The translations under genes were made by a program, and so were the position numbers. Below are positions 33,985-42,679 of a stretch of 64,000 bases of DNA, piece after piece (within the stretch, counting starts at the first letter, position 1; the number at the start of each line of letters is the position of its first letter). The notes below the pieces were generated by a model. It saw only the letters and a list, made by a program, of their open reading frames with translations, did not search any database and was not told where the DNA came from. The stretch is from an uncultured Gammaproteobacteria bacterium (GTDB lineage Bacteria; Pseudomonadota; Gammaproteobacteria; HK1), in the NCBI GenBank assembly GCA_958295835.1, contig OY282378.1, positions 2,435,001 through 2,499,000 on the forward strand, written 5' to 3'.

Positions 33985-34006
33985 GCACCTGCCGGTGAAA
34001 CAGGGA

Positions 34007-34037
34007 AAAGAGGGGCTTCGGCCCCTCTTTTTCTTTT
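34007..34037 (+). terminator. Intrinsic terminator after the second exported paralogue
   Basis: AAAGAGGGGC (34007-34016), TTCG tetraloop, GCCCCTCTTT (34021-34030), then TTCTTTT. A 10-bp stem with UUCG loop and T-tract, 22 bp after the stop codon. Confidence 0.9.
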
Positions 34038-34113
34038 CGGACCCGGAGTTGCCCCGATTTCGTGGACACCTGAATATTTTGCAGTGGAATCGCGTCTCCG
34101 AACCGGGTCATCC

Positions 34114-36540
34114 ATGATGCCCGAATCGATGAGCCAGGGCCGCATATCGGACAAGACCCTGCTCCGGATGATCCGGGCGGGGCTTGCCCTGATCCTCCTG
34201 ACCCCTTTCATCGTCACCCCTCAGACCATTTTCCCTTTCGTCGTCGGAAAGGCGCTTTACTCACGGGCGCTGATCGAGATCGTGTTCGTTGCCTGGGTGC
34301 TGCTCGCCCTCTTCCAACCAGCGTATCGTCCGCCTCGCTCCCGGCTTCTGATTCTGCTTGGCGCCGCCCTCGGCATCGCGGTGCTCTCGGCGTGTCTGGG
34401 CGTCGGCGTTCAGCGAAGCTTCTGGTCGAACTACGAGCGGATGCAGGGCGTGGTCGACCAAGCCCACTGGTTCGTGCTGGCGGTCGTGCTGGCGTCCGTG
34501 ATCCGCACCGGTCGGGGCTGGCGCGCTCTTCTGATTCTCAATCTGGCTGCCGGTACGGTGATGGCTCTGCTGACCATTTTTCAGTACCACACCCAGCTTC
34601 AGGCCGACGGCGCGGATGTTCCAAGGGCCACGTCCACGCTCGGGAATCCCATCTTCCTGGCCGCCTACCTTCAAGTGAACGTCATGATTGCCCTGGGCTT
34701 CCTCGCGCGCTCGTTCATTCCGGCCGGTCCAGGCACGGTGGCGCCGCCGGCCGCGGCGCACGGGAGCGGTCGGCCGCGCCGCGGCAAGAAGCGCTCGTCA
34801 CCAGGGGGCCGTCGGTGGCAGCGCCGTCTCGCCGCCCCGCGGAAAGCACCGCGCCGCTTCGTCGAGGCGGCGGCTCCCGATACCGCGCGCGAGGTTGGGC
34901 GAGGTTCGTCTCCGGCTCGCTGGCTCGGCCGAGGCTTGTGGACGGCCGTCGCGCTGATCGGTGTTTGGGGGTTCACCCTGACCGCCTCTCGGGGGCCGTT
35001 TCTCGGACTCGTCGCGGGTCTTGGCTTTCTGGCGGTGGTGTACTCCTTCCTGGGCCGGGCGAGGACGGCCCGGCTCGTCGCGATCGGATCCGCGTGCCTT
35101 GCCGGTATCGCGGTCATCGTCCTGTTCGTCTCGTTTCTTTCGCCGGCTGCCTCTTCCCTGTTCGACGGCTCGATCTCGAACCCGCTGGTGGAACGCCTGG
35201 CCGATTTCGACAGCACTCGATCCTCGCTTCGGGACCGCTTGGGGGCTTGGCAGACGGCCGCAAGGGGATTCCTGGAGCATCCGGTGCTCGGGTGGGGACC
35301 CGAGAACTATATCGCGGTCCTGGGACAGCACGGCGCCGAGCTGGCAGCCGACAATTGGGTGAACGACCATGCACACAGCAAGCTGTTAGAGGAGCTCGCG
35401 GCCAAGGGCCTGTTCGGGCTGCTGAGCTATCTCGCCGTCTGGGCGTTCGCGTTCCATGTGTTGGTACGGTACGCCAGGAACGTGGGTTCGCGGGAGCGGG
35501 CTCCGGTGCTGTTCGCCGGGGCGGCGCTGATGGGAATTTTCGTACAGAGCCAGACCTCGCCCGAGGTCGCCGTCGGCTCCCTGCAATCCACTTTGCTGCT
35601 CGCCCTGGCCGCCCGCCTGGAGTCGGCGGGAGAAGAACGGGCGCCGGCCGCGAGGCAGGGAGACGGACTTCGTTCGTGGGTCTCGGCCCTCGCCGGCACG
35701 ATGAGCCGCTTCACGGAGCGCCGAGGAATCCGCACCTTGCTGATCGCCGGGACGGCGGCTCTCGCGGGGGCCGGCCTGTTCGTGAACTACGCCACCTGGT
35801 CGGCCGCGAGCGCGGTCAATCGCGCCCTCGCCGGCGCATATGATCAGACCATTCCCGCCGGGCGGGTCGTACTCGATTTCGAGCGGGCCATCTCGTACTT
35901 CGAACCGCTCGCCAATTATCCCCGGCGCTTCTTCTTCCAGTTCGTCAGGAAACGCTGGAGGTATCTCCGGGAGCGGCGTCCGGGCGAGGCGGGGCGGATA
36001 CTCTCGATGGTGAATGCCGAAGCGGCGGCGGCCGTCGCCAGCGAGCCCGAGAATTGGCAGCTCTTCGCGCCGCTCGTCCGGCTCTATGCGTTGGTGGGCT
36101 TCACCGAACCGGAATACCGGGATGTCGCGGAGCGCTATCTCGACAGAGCGCGAGAGCTCGTGCCCTACAGGGAGGAGGTGCTGGCGATGACCTTCGGTCT
36201 CCACGTGTACGTCGACCGGGGGAGGCTCGTCTACGTCAAGCGTCCGTGTACTCCGGCCGACGTGAGGACGAGGGCGAAATTCTTTCTGCACGTCGTCCCG
36301 GCCAGGCGCGCCGATCTGCCCGATCATCGCCGGCAGCATGGTTTCGACAACCTCGGTACGTCCATTCCCAGCCTGAGCGCCGGTGGGTGGGCGGGTAGTG
36401 TGATACGCGACGGGGAGTGCCGGATCACCGTCCCCCTTCCCGGGTACGCCATCACCCGCATCATCACCGGCCAGTTCCGCACCGGCGGGCCCGGGAAGCT
36501 CTACGAAGCGCTATGGCGGGAAGAAGTCCATCTCCAGTAG
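34114..36540 (+). CDS. O-antigen ligase / Wzy / PglL-superfamily membrane protein with the shared C-terminal module
   Basis: About 808 residues from ATG 34114 (GTG 34084 also in frame). There are about 11 membrane helices in residues 15-460. A Lys/Arg-rich loop sits near 215-260, and the large periplasmic loop has the ligase signature DRLGAWQTAARGFLEHPVLGWGPEN followed by NDHAHSKLLEELAAKGLFG (given here in two known motifs). After about 520 a periplasmic domain follows. Residues 697-808 carry the module of the two GT-C proteins (RLVYVKRPCTPADV; KFFLHVVPA; LPDHRRQHGFDN; LPGYAITRIITGQF). The superfamily transfers lipid-linked glycans to LPS or to protein Ser/Thr. Position beside the T2SS and its putative cargo favours a protein glycosylation role, unproven. 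Confidence 0.8.
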   Translation: MMPESMSQGRISDKTLLRMIRAGLALILLTPFIVTPQTIFPFVVGKALYSRALIEIVFVAWVLLALFQPAYRPPRSRLLILLGAALGIAVLSACLGVGVQRSFWSNYERMQGVVDQAHWFVLAVVLASVIRTGRGWRALLILNLAAGTVMALLTIFQYHTQLQADGADVPRATSTLGNPIFLAAYLQVNVMIALGFLARSFIPAGPGTVAPPAAAHGSGRPRRGKKRSSPGGRRWQRRLAAPRKAPRRFVEAAAPDTAREVGRGSSPARWLGRGLWTAVALIGVWGFTLTASRGPFLGLVAGLGFLAVVYSFLGRARTARLVAIGSACLAGIAVIVLFVSFLSPAASSLFDGSISNPLVERLADFDSTRSSLRDRLGAWQTAARGFLEHPVLGWGPENYIAVLGQHGAELAADNWVNDHAHSKLLEELAAKGLFGLLSYLAVWAFAFHVLVRYARNVGSRERAPVLFAGAALMGIFVQSQTSPEVAVGSLQSTLLLALAARLESAGEERAPAARQGDGLRSWVSALAGTMSRFTERRGIRTLLIAGTAALAGAGLFVNYATWSAASAVNRALAGAYDQTIPAGRVVLDFERAISYFEPLANYPRRFFFQFVRKRWRYLRERRPGEAGRILSMVNAEAAAAVASEPENWQLFAPLVRLYALVGFTEPEYRDVAERYLDRARELVPYREEVLAMTFGLHVYVDRGRLVYVKRPCTPADVRTRAKFFLHVVPARRADLPDHRRQHGFDNLGTSIPSLSAGGWAGSVIRDGECRITVPLPGYAITRIITGQFRTGGPGKLYEALWREEVHLQ

Positions 36541-36593
36541 CGGGACGAGGTCGTTCGCGCGCGGATCACGAATGCACCCGCGAAAGGCGGGCG

Positions 36594-37010
36594 TCAGACG
36601 GTGGCGTGCCGGGCCTTGACGGCGCGTTCGATCGCCGAGGCGATCAGGCGGTCCAACCCGAGCCGGTCGCGCAGGATCCGCAGAAGCCGCACCTCTTCCG
36701 GCGGGACGCGCAGGTCGGCCGCGGCGATTTCACACGCCAGGGCATAGGCGGTTTCCACGAGGTTCGGCGGCAGCGAGTCGGCGACCACGTCCAGGAACCG
36801 GTCGAGGCCGCCTTCCTGCCCCAATCGAGCGGCGCACTCCTCGGCGCTGGGGACCAGCTCCCTTTCGTCGAAGTCGGCGAACACCGGCAGGTTCCGGACC
36901 TGGTCGCCGATGCGTTTCAGCTCGCGGTCGGTCATGTCCCGATCCGCCGCCGCCGTCACCACCATGACGTAGATCAACGCCCTTTGCGGGCTCAGACTGT
37001 CGTTGCTCAT
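36594..37010 (-). CDS. TerB-family tellurite-resistance-like protein
   Basis: 138 residues from ATG 37010 behind GGAG. All-helical TerB-like protein with the paired acidic motif AAADRDMTDRELKRI near the N-terminus and CEIAAADLRVPPEEVRLLRI later, the two EF-hand-like helical repeats of the fold. The family has varied, mostly undefined roles; tellurite resistance is historical. It is convergent with the ligase-type gene and divergent from fhcD. No other ter genes present. Confidence 0.82.
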   Translation of the reverse strand: MSNDSLSPQRALIYVMVVTAAADRDMTDRELKRIGDQVRNLPVFADFDERELVPSAEECAARLGQEGGLDRFLDVVADSLPPNLVETAYALACEIAAADLRVPPEEVRLLRILRDRLGLDRLIASAIERAVKARHATV

Positions 37011-37264
37011 CGATCGCTCCGGAGAAAGCCGCATGGACCATAGGGGAGCGCCTTGCCGCCTGCAAGGGCCAGTCTTGTCCAACGAGAGACGAGCCCCCAT
37101 GTCCCGCTCGCGCGGCTCCGCGCCCTCGCGGAAGACCCGCCGCAGGGGTTCCCGAGCGCTCGAACCGCCCCGGTCCGGCATCGTTCCGGTAACGCCGCCG
37201 CTTGGCGGAGCCGCGATCATCGCGCTATGGTCGGCTCCATCGCCATCACGCCGCGCAACCGGGG

Positions 37265-38176
37265 GTGAGGATTTTGGCCAGGCTCGAAATCAACGGCGTC
37301 CCCATCCAGGACGACTACTCCGAGACGTTCAGCGGGCGGCTGGCGCGCGTGATGGTGACGAGCGTCACGCGGCGATGGGCGCTGGAAGCGGCGATGGAGA
37401 CGAAGGGGCTGGGACGCTCGGCCACCTCGCCGCCGTGCGAGGCGACCCTGGAGCGGGAGGTGGGGCCGGACGAAACCCCCGACGGCCGTCCGGGGTTCAT
37501 CATCCAGATGATGGACCGCAAGCTGGAACAGCTCGCCAAGTGCCTGATTCTCAGGCTCCGCAAGGGCGCCCTGCCGAACCCCGGGACCAGCGTATTCGAC
37601 GCCTTGCCCGCGGATCTGGCCGAGGAGTCGATCGATGTCGAAGGCACCATCATCCAGCGCTTCGGGGACGGCTGGGAGGAGACGGTCGAGGCATTCGGCC
37701 GGCAGGTCTTCCGGGTGCCGAAGATGGACGGGGCGTTCCACGTCGAGCGCCGCTTCGGGGTGGTCAGGGAGGCCGTCACCGGAGGCATGTTCCTGATCCT
37801 CGCGGATTCCGGCGAGACCGCGCTCGGGGCGGCGGAGGCGGCGCTGGAGGCGGTGTCGCGGATCCCCCTGGTGGTGGTCAAGAACGCCGCCAGCGGCTCC
37901 AAGGTGGGCGCGAAGAACTACCACGACATGGTGGCGACCACCAATCACCACTACTGCCCGACGCTCGCGGGCGATGCCGACAGCGCCCTTCCGGATTCGG
38001 TCCGATGCGTCTACGAGATCATCGTCAGCGCGCCCCGCCTCGAGGAGGTACGCCAGGGCATGCGGGCCGGAATCGAGGCGGCCACCGCGACCGACGGGGT
38101 GTTGCACATCCACACCGCCAACTACGGCGGCAGGCTGGGCAAGGGCAAGATCCACCTGCACGGCCTGTTCGAGTAG
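37265..38176 (+). CDS. fhcD: Formylmethanofuran--tetrahydromethanopterin formyltransferase (Ftr/FhcD)
   Basis: Moves the formyl group from formyl-H4MPT to the methanofuran-type carrier in bacterial C1 oxidation; subunit D of the Fhc complex. 303 residues from GTG 37265 (TTG 37274 also fits). Family segments are clear: LEINGVPIQDDYSETFSGR, ETPDGRPGFIIQMM, FGDGWEETVEAF, ASGSKVGAKNYHDM, TTNHHYCPTLAGDAD and the Gly-rich end HTANYGGRLGKGKIHL. No fhcA, B or C gene is adjacent; upstream is TerB on the other strand. It starts a run of H4MPT genes on the plus strand. Confidence 0.93.
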   Translation: MRILARLEINGVPIQDDYSETFSGRLARVMVTSVTRRWALEAAMETKGLGRSATSPPCEATLEREVGPDETPDGRPGFIIQMMDRKLEQLAKCLILRLRKGALPNPGTSVFDALPADLAEESIDVEGTIIQRFGDGWEETVEAFGRQVFRVPKMDGAFHVERRFGVVREAVTGGMFLILADSGETALGAAEAALEAVSRIPLVVVKNAASGSKVGAKNYHDMVATTNHHYCPTLAGDADSALPDSVRCVYEIIVSAPRLEEVRQGMRAGIEAATATDGVLHIHTANYGGRLGKGKIHLHGLFE

Positions 38177-38193
38177 CCGGCTCCGGCGCCCGC

Positions 38194-39171
38194 ATGCCGA
38201 ATCGTGCAGACCGCCATGTCTCCGTCCGGGCGCCCGCCAGGCTGCACATGGGCTTCGTCGATCTCCACGGCGGCGTGGGGCGCCGGTACGGAAGCCTCGG
38301 GCTTGCACTGGAGGAACCGTTCACCCGAGTGCGCCTGAGACCGGCCTCCGGGGTCGTCGCCGAAGGACCGGACGCGGCGCGCGCGGCGCGCTATGCCACT
38401 GCCCTGGCGGAATGTTTCCACCTTCCGGACGGCGCCCGAATCGAGGTGGAGGCGGCCATTCCGCCGCACGCCGGACTCGGCTCCGGGACGCAGCTTGCCC
38501 TGGCGGTGGGTACCGGTATGGCGAAGCTCTTCGACCTTGATTTGCGTACGGTCGAGATCGCGGCCGCGCTCGACAGGGGAGCTCGTTCCGGATTGGGGAT
38601 CGGGCTGTTCGATCAGGGCGGCTTCGTGGTCGACGGTGGCTCGGCCGGGGACGGCGTTCCCCCGCCGGTCATCGCCCGGCAGCCGTTTCCTGCCGGTTGG
38701 CGCCTGCTGCTCGTGTTCGACCGCACCCGCCAGGGAATGCACGGGGAGGCGGAGATCGAGAAGTTCGCTGCGCTGCTCCGGTTTCCGGAGGCCGACGCGG
38801 CCGAGCTCTGCCGGCTGGTGCTGATGTGTGGGCTGCCCGGAGTGGTGGAGGCGGACCTCGATGCCTTCGGCGATGCGATCGGCCGGATCCAGGCGCGGGT
38901 GGGGGACCACTTCGCGGGAGTGCAGGGCGGCCGCTTCGCCAGTCCGGGCGTGAGCCGGGTGCTGGAGTGGCTGGGCTCGCGTGGCCTGAAAGCCATCGGG
39001 CAAAGCTCCTGGGGTCCCACCGGATTCGCGGTCTGCCCGAGCGAGCCGATTGCGAACCGCCTGATGGCGGAGGCCGAGGTCCGGTTCGGTTGCGAGCCCG
39101 GGTTGGACTTCGCCGTGACCCGCGGGCGCAACCACGGCGCCCGGGTCGGGAACATCCTTCCCGCCCACTGA
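38194..39171 (+). CDS. Beta-ribofuranosylaminobenzene 5'-phosphate synthase-like protein (GHMP-kinase fold)
   Basis: 325 residues. Commits 4-hydroxybenzoate-type precursor and PRPP to methanopterin synthesis. Opening SVRAPARLHMGFVDLHGGVG and the GHMP loop AAIPPHAGLGSGTQLALAVG are diagnostic of the family. RSGLGIGLFDQGGFVVDGG and GQSSWGPTGFAVCPSE are further conserved segments. It lies 17 bp after fhcD and 16 bp before mtdB. Its presence shows that the organism makes H4MPT-type cofactor itself. A GHMP sugar kinase is the only alternative, and the PxxG pattern argues against that. Confidence 0.9.
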   Translation: MPNRADRHVSVRAPARLHMGFVDLHGGVGRRYGSLGLALEEPFTRVRLRPASGVVAEGPDAARAARYATALAECFHLPDGARIEVEAAIPPHAGLGSGTQLALAVGTGMAKLFDLDLRTVEIAAALDRGARSGLGIGLFDQGGFVVDGGSAGDGVPPPVIARQPFPAGWRLLLVFDRTRQGMHGEAEIEKFAALLRFPEADAAELCRLVLMCGLPGVVEADLDAFGDAIGRIQARVGDHFAGVQGGRFASPGVSRVLEWLGSRGLKAIGQSSWGPTGFAVCPSEPIANRLMAEAEVRFGCEPGLDFAVTRGRNHGARVGNILPAH

Positions 39172-39187
39172 ACAGGCAGCTACGACC

Positions 39188-40084
39188 ATGGCCAAGCCGA
39201 AGATTCTTCACATGCTCGATCCCCGACCCAACGTCAGCCCGTTCGACGTCAACATGGCCGTGGACTCGGGTTACGAGGTCGTCGTGCCGTATTCGACCGT
39301 CGCCGTCGATGACGTGGCGGGACTGGTTCAGGACGCCATCTTCTCCAGGCCGCCCGGGCGATACAACGACACCGGCGTATTCATCGGCGGACACGACGTC
39401 AATCTTGCCGCCGACATGCTGGAACGGGCCAGGAGCGCCATGGTGCCGCCGTTCGAGGTCGCGGTGCTGGCCGATCCGAACGGCGCCTGCACCACCTCCG
39501 CTGCCCTCGTCGCGCTTCTCGAGAAGCACCTGCATGCTCGAAGCGGCGCCGGCCTGAAGGACCGCAGCGTACAGATCCTGGGAGGCGGGCCGGTCGGGCT
39601 GTGCGCCGCGGTGCTGGTGGCGCAAGGCGGTGGACGCCCGAGACTGGTACGGCTTACCGAGATGACCCCGGCCAGGGCGGAGCCGGTCGAGCGCTTCGCG
39701 GGCCGGTATGGGGTCGAGCTGCCGTGGGTCACCGGCCGGGACGACACCGAGAAGTACGACGCGCTTGAATCAGCGGACGTTGCAGTGTGCTGTGCCAAGG
39801 CGGGGGTCCAGGTTCTCTCCGCGGATCTGATGGCGCGATGCGGAACGCTGGTGGTCGCGGCGGACGTCAATGCGGTGCCGCCGGCCGGCGTCGAGGGGCT
39901 CGCTGCGACCGACGACGGCACAGAGCTGCCCTCCGGCGCGCTCGGGATCGGCGCCCTCGCGATCGGGGGCGTCAAGTACCAGGTCCAGCGCGGATTGCTG
40001 AAGCGCATGATGAACGCAGAGCGCGCGATGGTTCTGGACTTCCCCGACGCTTTCGATCTCGCCCGCGAAATCGTCTCCTCCTGA
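39188..40084 (+). CDS. mtdB: Methylene-tetrahydromethanopterin dehydrogenase MtdB (NAD(P)-dependent)
   Basis: Oxidises methylene-H4MPT to methenyl-H4MPT in the cytoplasm. 298 residues. N-terminal substrate region: KPKILHMLDPRPNVSPFDVN and MAVDSGYEVVVPYSTVAVDD. The Rossmann loop QILGGGPVGLCAAVLVAQGG binds the dinucleotide. DVNAVPPAGVEGLAATDDG and GIGALAIGGVKYQVQRGLL complete the family. It could be MtdA-like in cofactor use, but the surrounding H4MPT genes and length favour MtdB. 13 bp separate it from mch. Confidence 0.93.
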   Translation: MAKPKILHMLDPRPNVSPFDVNMAVDSGYEVVVPYSTVAVDDVAGLVQDAIFSRPPGRYNDTGVFIGGHDVNLAADMLERARSAMVPPFEVAVLADPNGACTTSAALVALLEKHLHARSGAGLKDRSVQILGGGPVGLCAAVLVAQGGGRPRLVRLTEMTPARAEPVERFAGRYGVELPWVTGRDDTEKYDALESADVAVCCAKAGVQVLSADLMARCGTLVVAADVNAVPPAGVEGLAATDDGTELPSGALGIGALAIGGVKYQVQRGLLKRMMNAERAMVLDFPDAFDLAREIVSS

Positions 40085-40097
40085 GTCTCCGATCCCC

Positions 40098-41069
40098 GTG
40101 GGTACGCTGCCAAGCGTGAACGCGACGGCGGCCCCTCTGGTCGCCGAGCTGAAGAAGCGCGCCGATGCGTTGCGTGTCGGCCTCACCCGCATGGAAGACG
40201 GCACGTGCGTCGTCGATGCGGGCATCGACCACCGGGGCGGTATCGAAGCGGGGCTGCTCGTCGCCCGTATCTGCATGGGTGGTCTCGGAGACGCGGCGCT
40301 ACGCTCGAGTCCGACGTTTCCCGACTGGCCCTGGCAGGTGGAGGTGCGCACGAGCCAGCCGGTGCTCGCCTGTCTCGGCGCCCAGTACGCGGGTTGGAGC
40401 TTGAGCTTCGATACCCCCGGGAAGTTCCATGCCCTCGGCTCGGGTCCGGCACGGGCGTTGGCCGTCCGGGAGCCGTTGTTCGAGGAGCTCGGGTACCGGG
40501 ACCAGGCCGGCAGCGCCTGTCTGGTGCTGGAGACCGATCGCTTTCCGCCGCTGGTGCTCGCGGAGAAGGTCTCGATGGATTGCGGGGTGGCGCCGGAGCA
40601 GATGACGCTCGTGCTCACGCCTACCGGCAGCCTCGCCGGTGGAGTGCAGATTGCGGCCCGGGTGGTGGAGGTGGCGCTGCACAAGGCCCACGAGATCGGC
40701 TTTTCCCTCGATGCGATCGTCGATGGGACCGGCAGCGCTCCGCTGCCGCCCCCGATCGACGATCCGCTGATTGCGATGGGACGGACCAACGACACTATCC
40801 TGTTCGGCGGCCAGGTCCATCTCTTCGTGTCCTGCGAGGACGAGGCGGCCGAAGATCTCGCGCGTAGGCTTCCCGGCAGCGGCTCGAAGGACTACGGCAG
40901 GCCCTTCGCAGAGGTGTTCCGGGACTACGGTTACGATTTCTTTCAGATCGATCCGATGCTGTTCAGTCCGGCCCGAGTGGCGGTGACGGCGCTGGGCAGC
41001 GGCCGGACCTTTCACGCCGGGCGCTTCGACGGTGAGCTTCTGGAGCGGTCCTTTGGCGGCCGTGCTTGA
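40098..41069 (+). CDS. mch: Methenyl-tetrahydromethanopterin cyclohydrolase
   Basis: Hydrolyses methenyl-H4MPT to 5-formyl-H4MPT, between MtdB and Fhc. 323 residues from GTG 40098; the GTG at 40116 (SVNATAAPLV) would match the usual N-terminus better. Family segments: DAGIDHRGGIEAGLLVARIC, WQVEVRTSQPVLACLGAQYA, SMDCGVAPEQMTLVLTPTGS and GRTNDTILFGGQVHL. It overlaps the citG-like gene by 38 nt in another frame. Confidence 0.93.
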   Translation: MGTLPSVNATAAPLVAELKKRADALRVGLTRMEDGTCVVDAGIDHRGGIEAGLLVARICMGGLGDAALRSSPTFPDWPWQVEVRTSQPVLACLGAQYAGWSLSFDTPGKFHALGSGPARALAVREPLFEELGYRDQAGSACLVLETDRFPPLVLAEKVSMDCGVAPEQMTLVLTPTGSLAGGVQIAARVVEVALHKAHEIGFSLDAIVDGTGSAPLPPPIDDPLIAMGRTNDTILFGGQVHLFVSCEDEAAEDLARRLPGSGSKDYGRPFAEVFRDYGYDFFQIDPMLFSPARVAVTALGSGRTFHAGRFDGELLERSFGGRA

Positions 41070-41979
41070 GGCGCGGCCCGCCTGCGGAGCCCCCAATCCG
41101 GTCGCCGCCGCGGTGTGGCGGGCCTGCATCGAGGAGCTCGAAGCGCCGAAGCCCGGAAACGTGAGCTTCACCTCGGCCGGGCACGGGATGACGGCGGACG
41201 ATTTCGTGGCGAGCGCACGTTGTACCGCGGACGTGCTCGGCGCCCCCGGCCTGTCGCTGGGCGAACGGGTGCTGCGCAGCATCGAATCCACACGCGCGGC
41301 GACAGGCTGCAATACCAACCTCGGTATCGTACTGCTGTGCGCTCCGCTCGCGCAGGCGGCGCTCGACGAGGATCGGGACCGTCCGCTTCGAGCCAGGCTC
41401 GCCCACATCCTCGAGGAGGCGAGTATCGAGGATACGGAACAGGTGTTCGCGGCGATTCGCCTGGCCGAGCCGGCGGGGCTGGGCGAGAGCGGGCGTCACG
41501 ACGTCCGAAGCTTGGCCGCGGCGCCCTTGCTGGCGGTGATGCGAGAGGCCGAGGACCGCGATCGGGTGGCGCGCCAGTACGCCCGTTGCTTCGAAGACGT
41601 CTTCGACCTCGGGCTCGCAGTGCTTGCGAGGAGCCGGGCGCGGTGGCCGGCTCCGCGGGCGGTGGTGGCGCTCTACCTCACGTTCCTGGCGCGGTTTAAG
41701 GACTCCCACATAGAGCGTAAACTCGGGAGCGTCGCCGCGGAGAGGGTCCGGCTCGAAGCTCAGCGGCTCGCCCAGAGCCTCGACGTGTCGGAATCACCCG
41801 AAATGGACGTCGAGGATCTGATGAGCTTCGATCGCCGTTTGAAGAGCCGGCGCATCAACCCCGGTACGAGCGCCGACTTGACGGTGGCGACACTGCTTGC
41901 CGGCAACCTCCTCCACGGGAGGGGGAATCGCGTCGCGACCCGACAGGCGCGGGACGCGGCTGGACTGTCAACCATGTAG
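41032..41979 (+). CDS. Triphosphoribosyl-dephospho-CoA synthase (CitG)-family protein of the H4MPT cluster
   Basis: 315 residues. CitG-fold signature: [40 protein letters not shown] and [15 protein letters not shown]. CitG homologues are regularly found between mch and fae in methylotroph H4MPT clusters. Citrate or malonate decarboxylase genes are absent here, so the ancestral role is unlikely; a part in methanopterin or methanofuran-analogue biosynthesis is suspected. The GTG start at 41032 overlaps mch; later GTGs are possible. It ends 11 bp before fae. Confidence 0.85.
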   Translation: MSFWSGPLAAVLEARPACGAPNPVAAAVWRACIEELEAPKPGNVSFTSAGHGMTADDFVASARCTADVLGAPGLSLGERVLRSIESTRAATGCNTNLGIVLLCAPLAQAALDEDRDRPLRARLAHILEEASIEDTEQVFAAIRLAEPAGLGESGRHDVRSLAAAPLLAVMREAEDRDRVARQYARCFEDVFDLGLAVLARSRARWPAPRAVVALYLTFLARFKDSHIERKLGSVAAERVRLEAQRLAQSLDVSESPEMDVEDLMSFDRRLKSRRINPGTSADLTVATLLAGNLLHGRGNRVATRQARDAAGLSTM

Positions 41980-41990
41980 AGGAGGTAGCG

Positions 41991-42500
41991 ATGGCTATCA
42001 CGAACGTTCGAGTGGGGGAATCCCTGGTTGGAGATGGCAACGAGATTGCTCACATCGACCTGATCCTGGGTCCGCGGGGTTCGGCGGCCGAAACCGCTTT
42101 CTGCAACGGCCTGGTCAACAACAAGGACGGCTTCACCAGCCTGCTGGCGGTGGTCTCGCCCAACGTGCCCGCGAAGCCCAACACCATGATGTTCAACAAG
42201 GTCACCATGAAGGGCGCCAAGCAGGCGGTGCAGATGTTCGGACCGGCTCAGCGCGCGGTTGCCCGTGCGGTCATGGAGGCGGTGTCCGAGGGGACGATCC
42301 CGGCGGCCGAAGCCGACGATCTGTATGTTTGCGTCGGCGTGTTCATTCACTGGGAGGCCGAGGACGACTCCAAGATCGAGCAGTACAACTACCAGGCCAC
42401 CAAGGAGGCCATCGAGCGCGCCGTCGCCGGCACGCCGACGGTCGAAGAGGTGCTGGCCCAGAAGAACGCGGAGCATCCCTTCGCCGCCAACGTTTCCTGA
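41991..42500 (+). CDS. fae: Formaldehyde-activating enzyme
   Basis: Condenses formaldehyde with H4MPT to methylene-H4MPT, the entry to the pathway fed by XoxF. 169 residues, standard length. Very strong ribosome site AGGAGG 5 nt upstream of ATG. Sequence is near-textbook: [20 protein letters not shown] with the active-site His17-region, [20 protein letters not shown], and [19 protein letters not shown]. Followed by an intrinsic terminator, so it is the last gene of the fhcD-mtdB-mch operon. Confidence 0.97.
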   Translation: MAITNVRVGESLVGDGNEIAHIDLILGPRGSAAETAFCNGLVNNKDGFTSLLAVVSPNVPAKPNTMMFNKVTMKGAKQAVQMFGPAQRAVARAVMEAVSEGTIPAAEADDLYVCVGVFIHWEAEDDSKIEQYNYQATKEAIERAVAGTPTVEEVLAQKNAEHPFAANVS

Positions 42501-42508
42501 CGGCATCC

Positions 42509-42542
42509 ACGGCTCCCCCGGGTCTTCGGGGGGAGCCGTTTT
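42509..42542 (+). terminator. Intrinsic terminator after fae
   Basis: ACGGCTCCCCC (42509-42519) pairs exactly with GGGGGAGCCGT (42529-42539), with a 9-nt loop and TTTT after. It lies 8 bp past the fae stop. Confidence 0.9.
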
Positions 42543-42679
42543 ACCGCTCGCGCAATTGCGGAGGGGCTTCCGGCCCGCGTCCGAGGCTCACCGGCGCTCC
42601 CTGCCTCCGGCTGCCGGCCGGGGGCGGGAGCACTGCCACTGAACCGGTTGCACCGCACTCGCCGTCACTCTCCCCGGCG

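Noticed and set aside
37003..38193. Upstream extension of the beta-RFAP synthase frame through fhcD
   Set aside because: The real N-terminus is at ATG 38194; the upstream part is an off-frame reading of fhcD with Arg/Gly-rich text.
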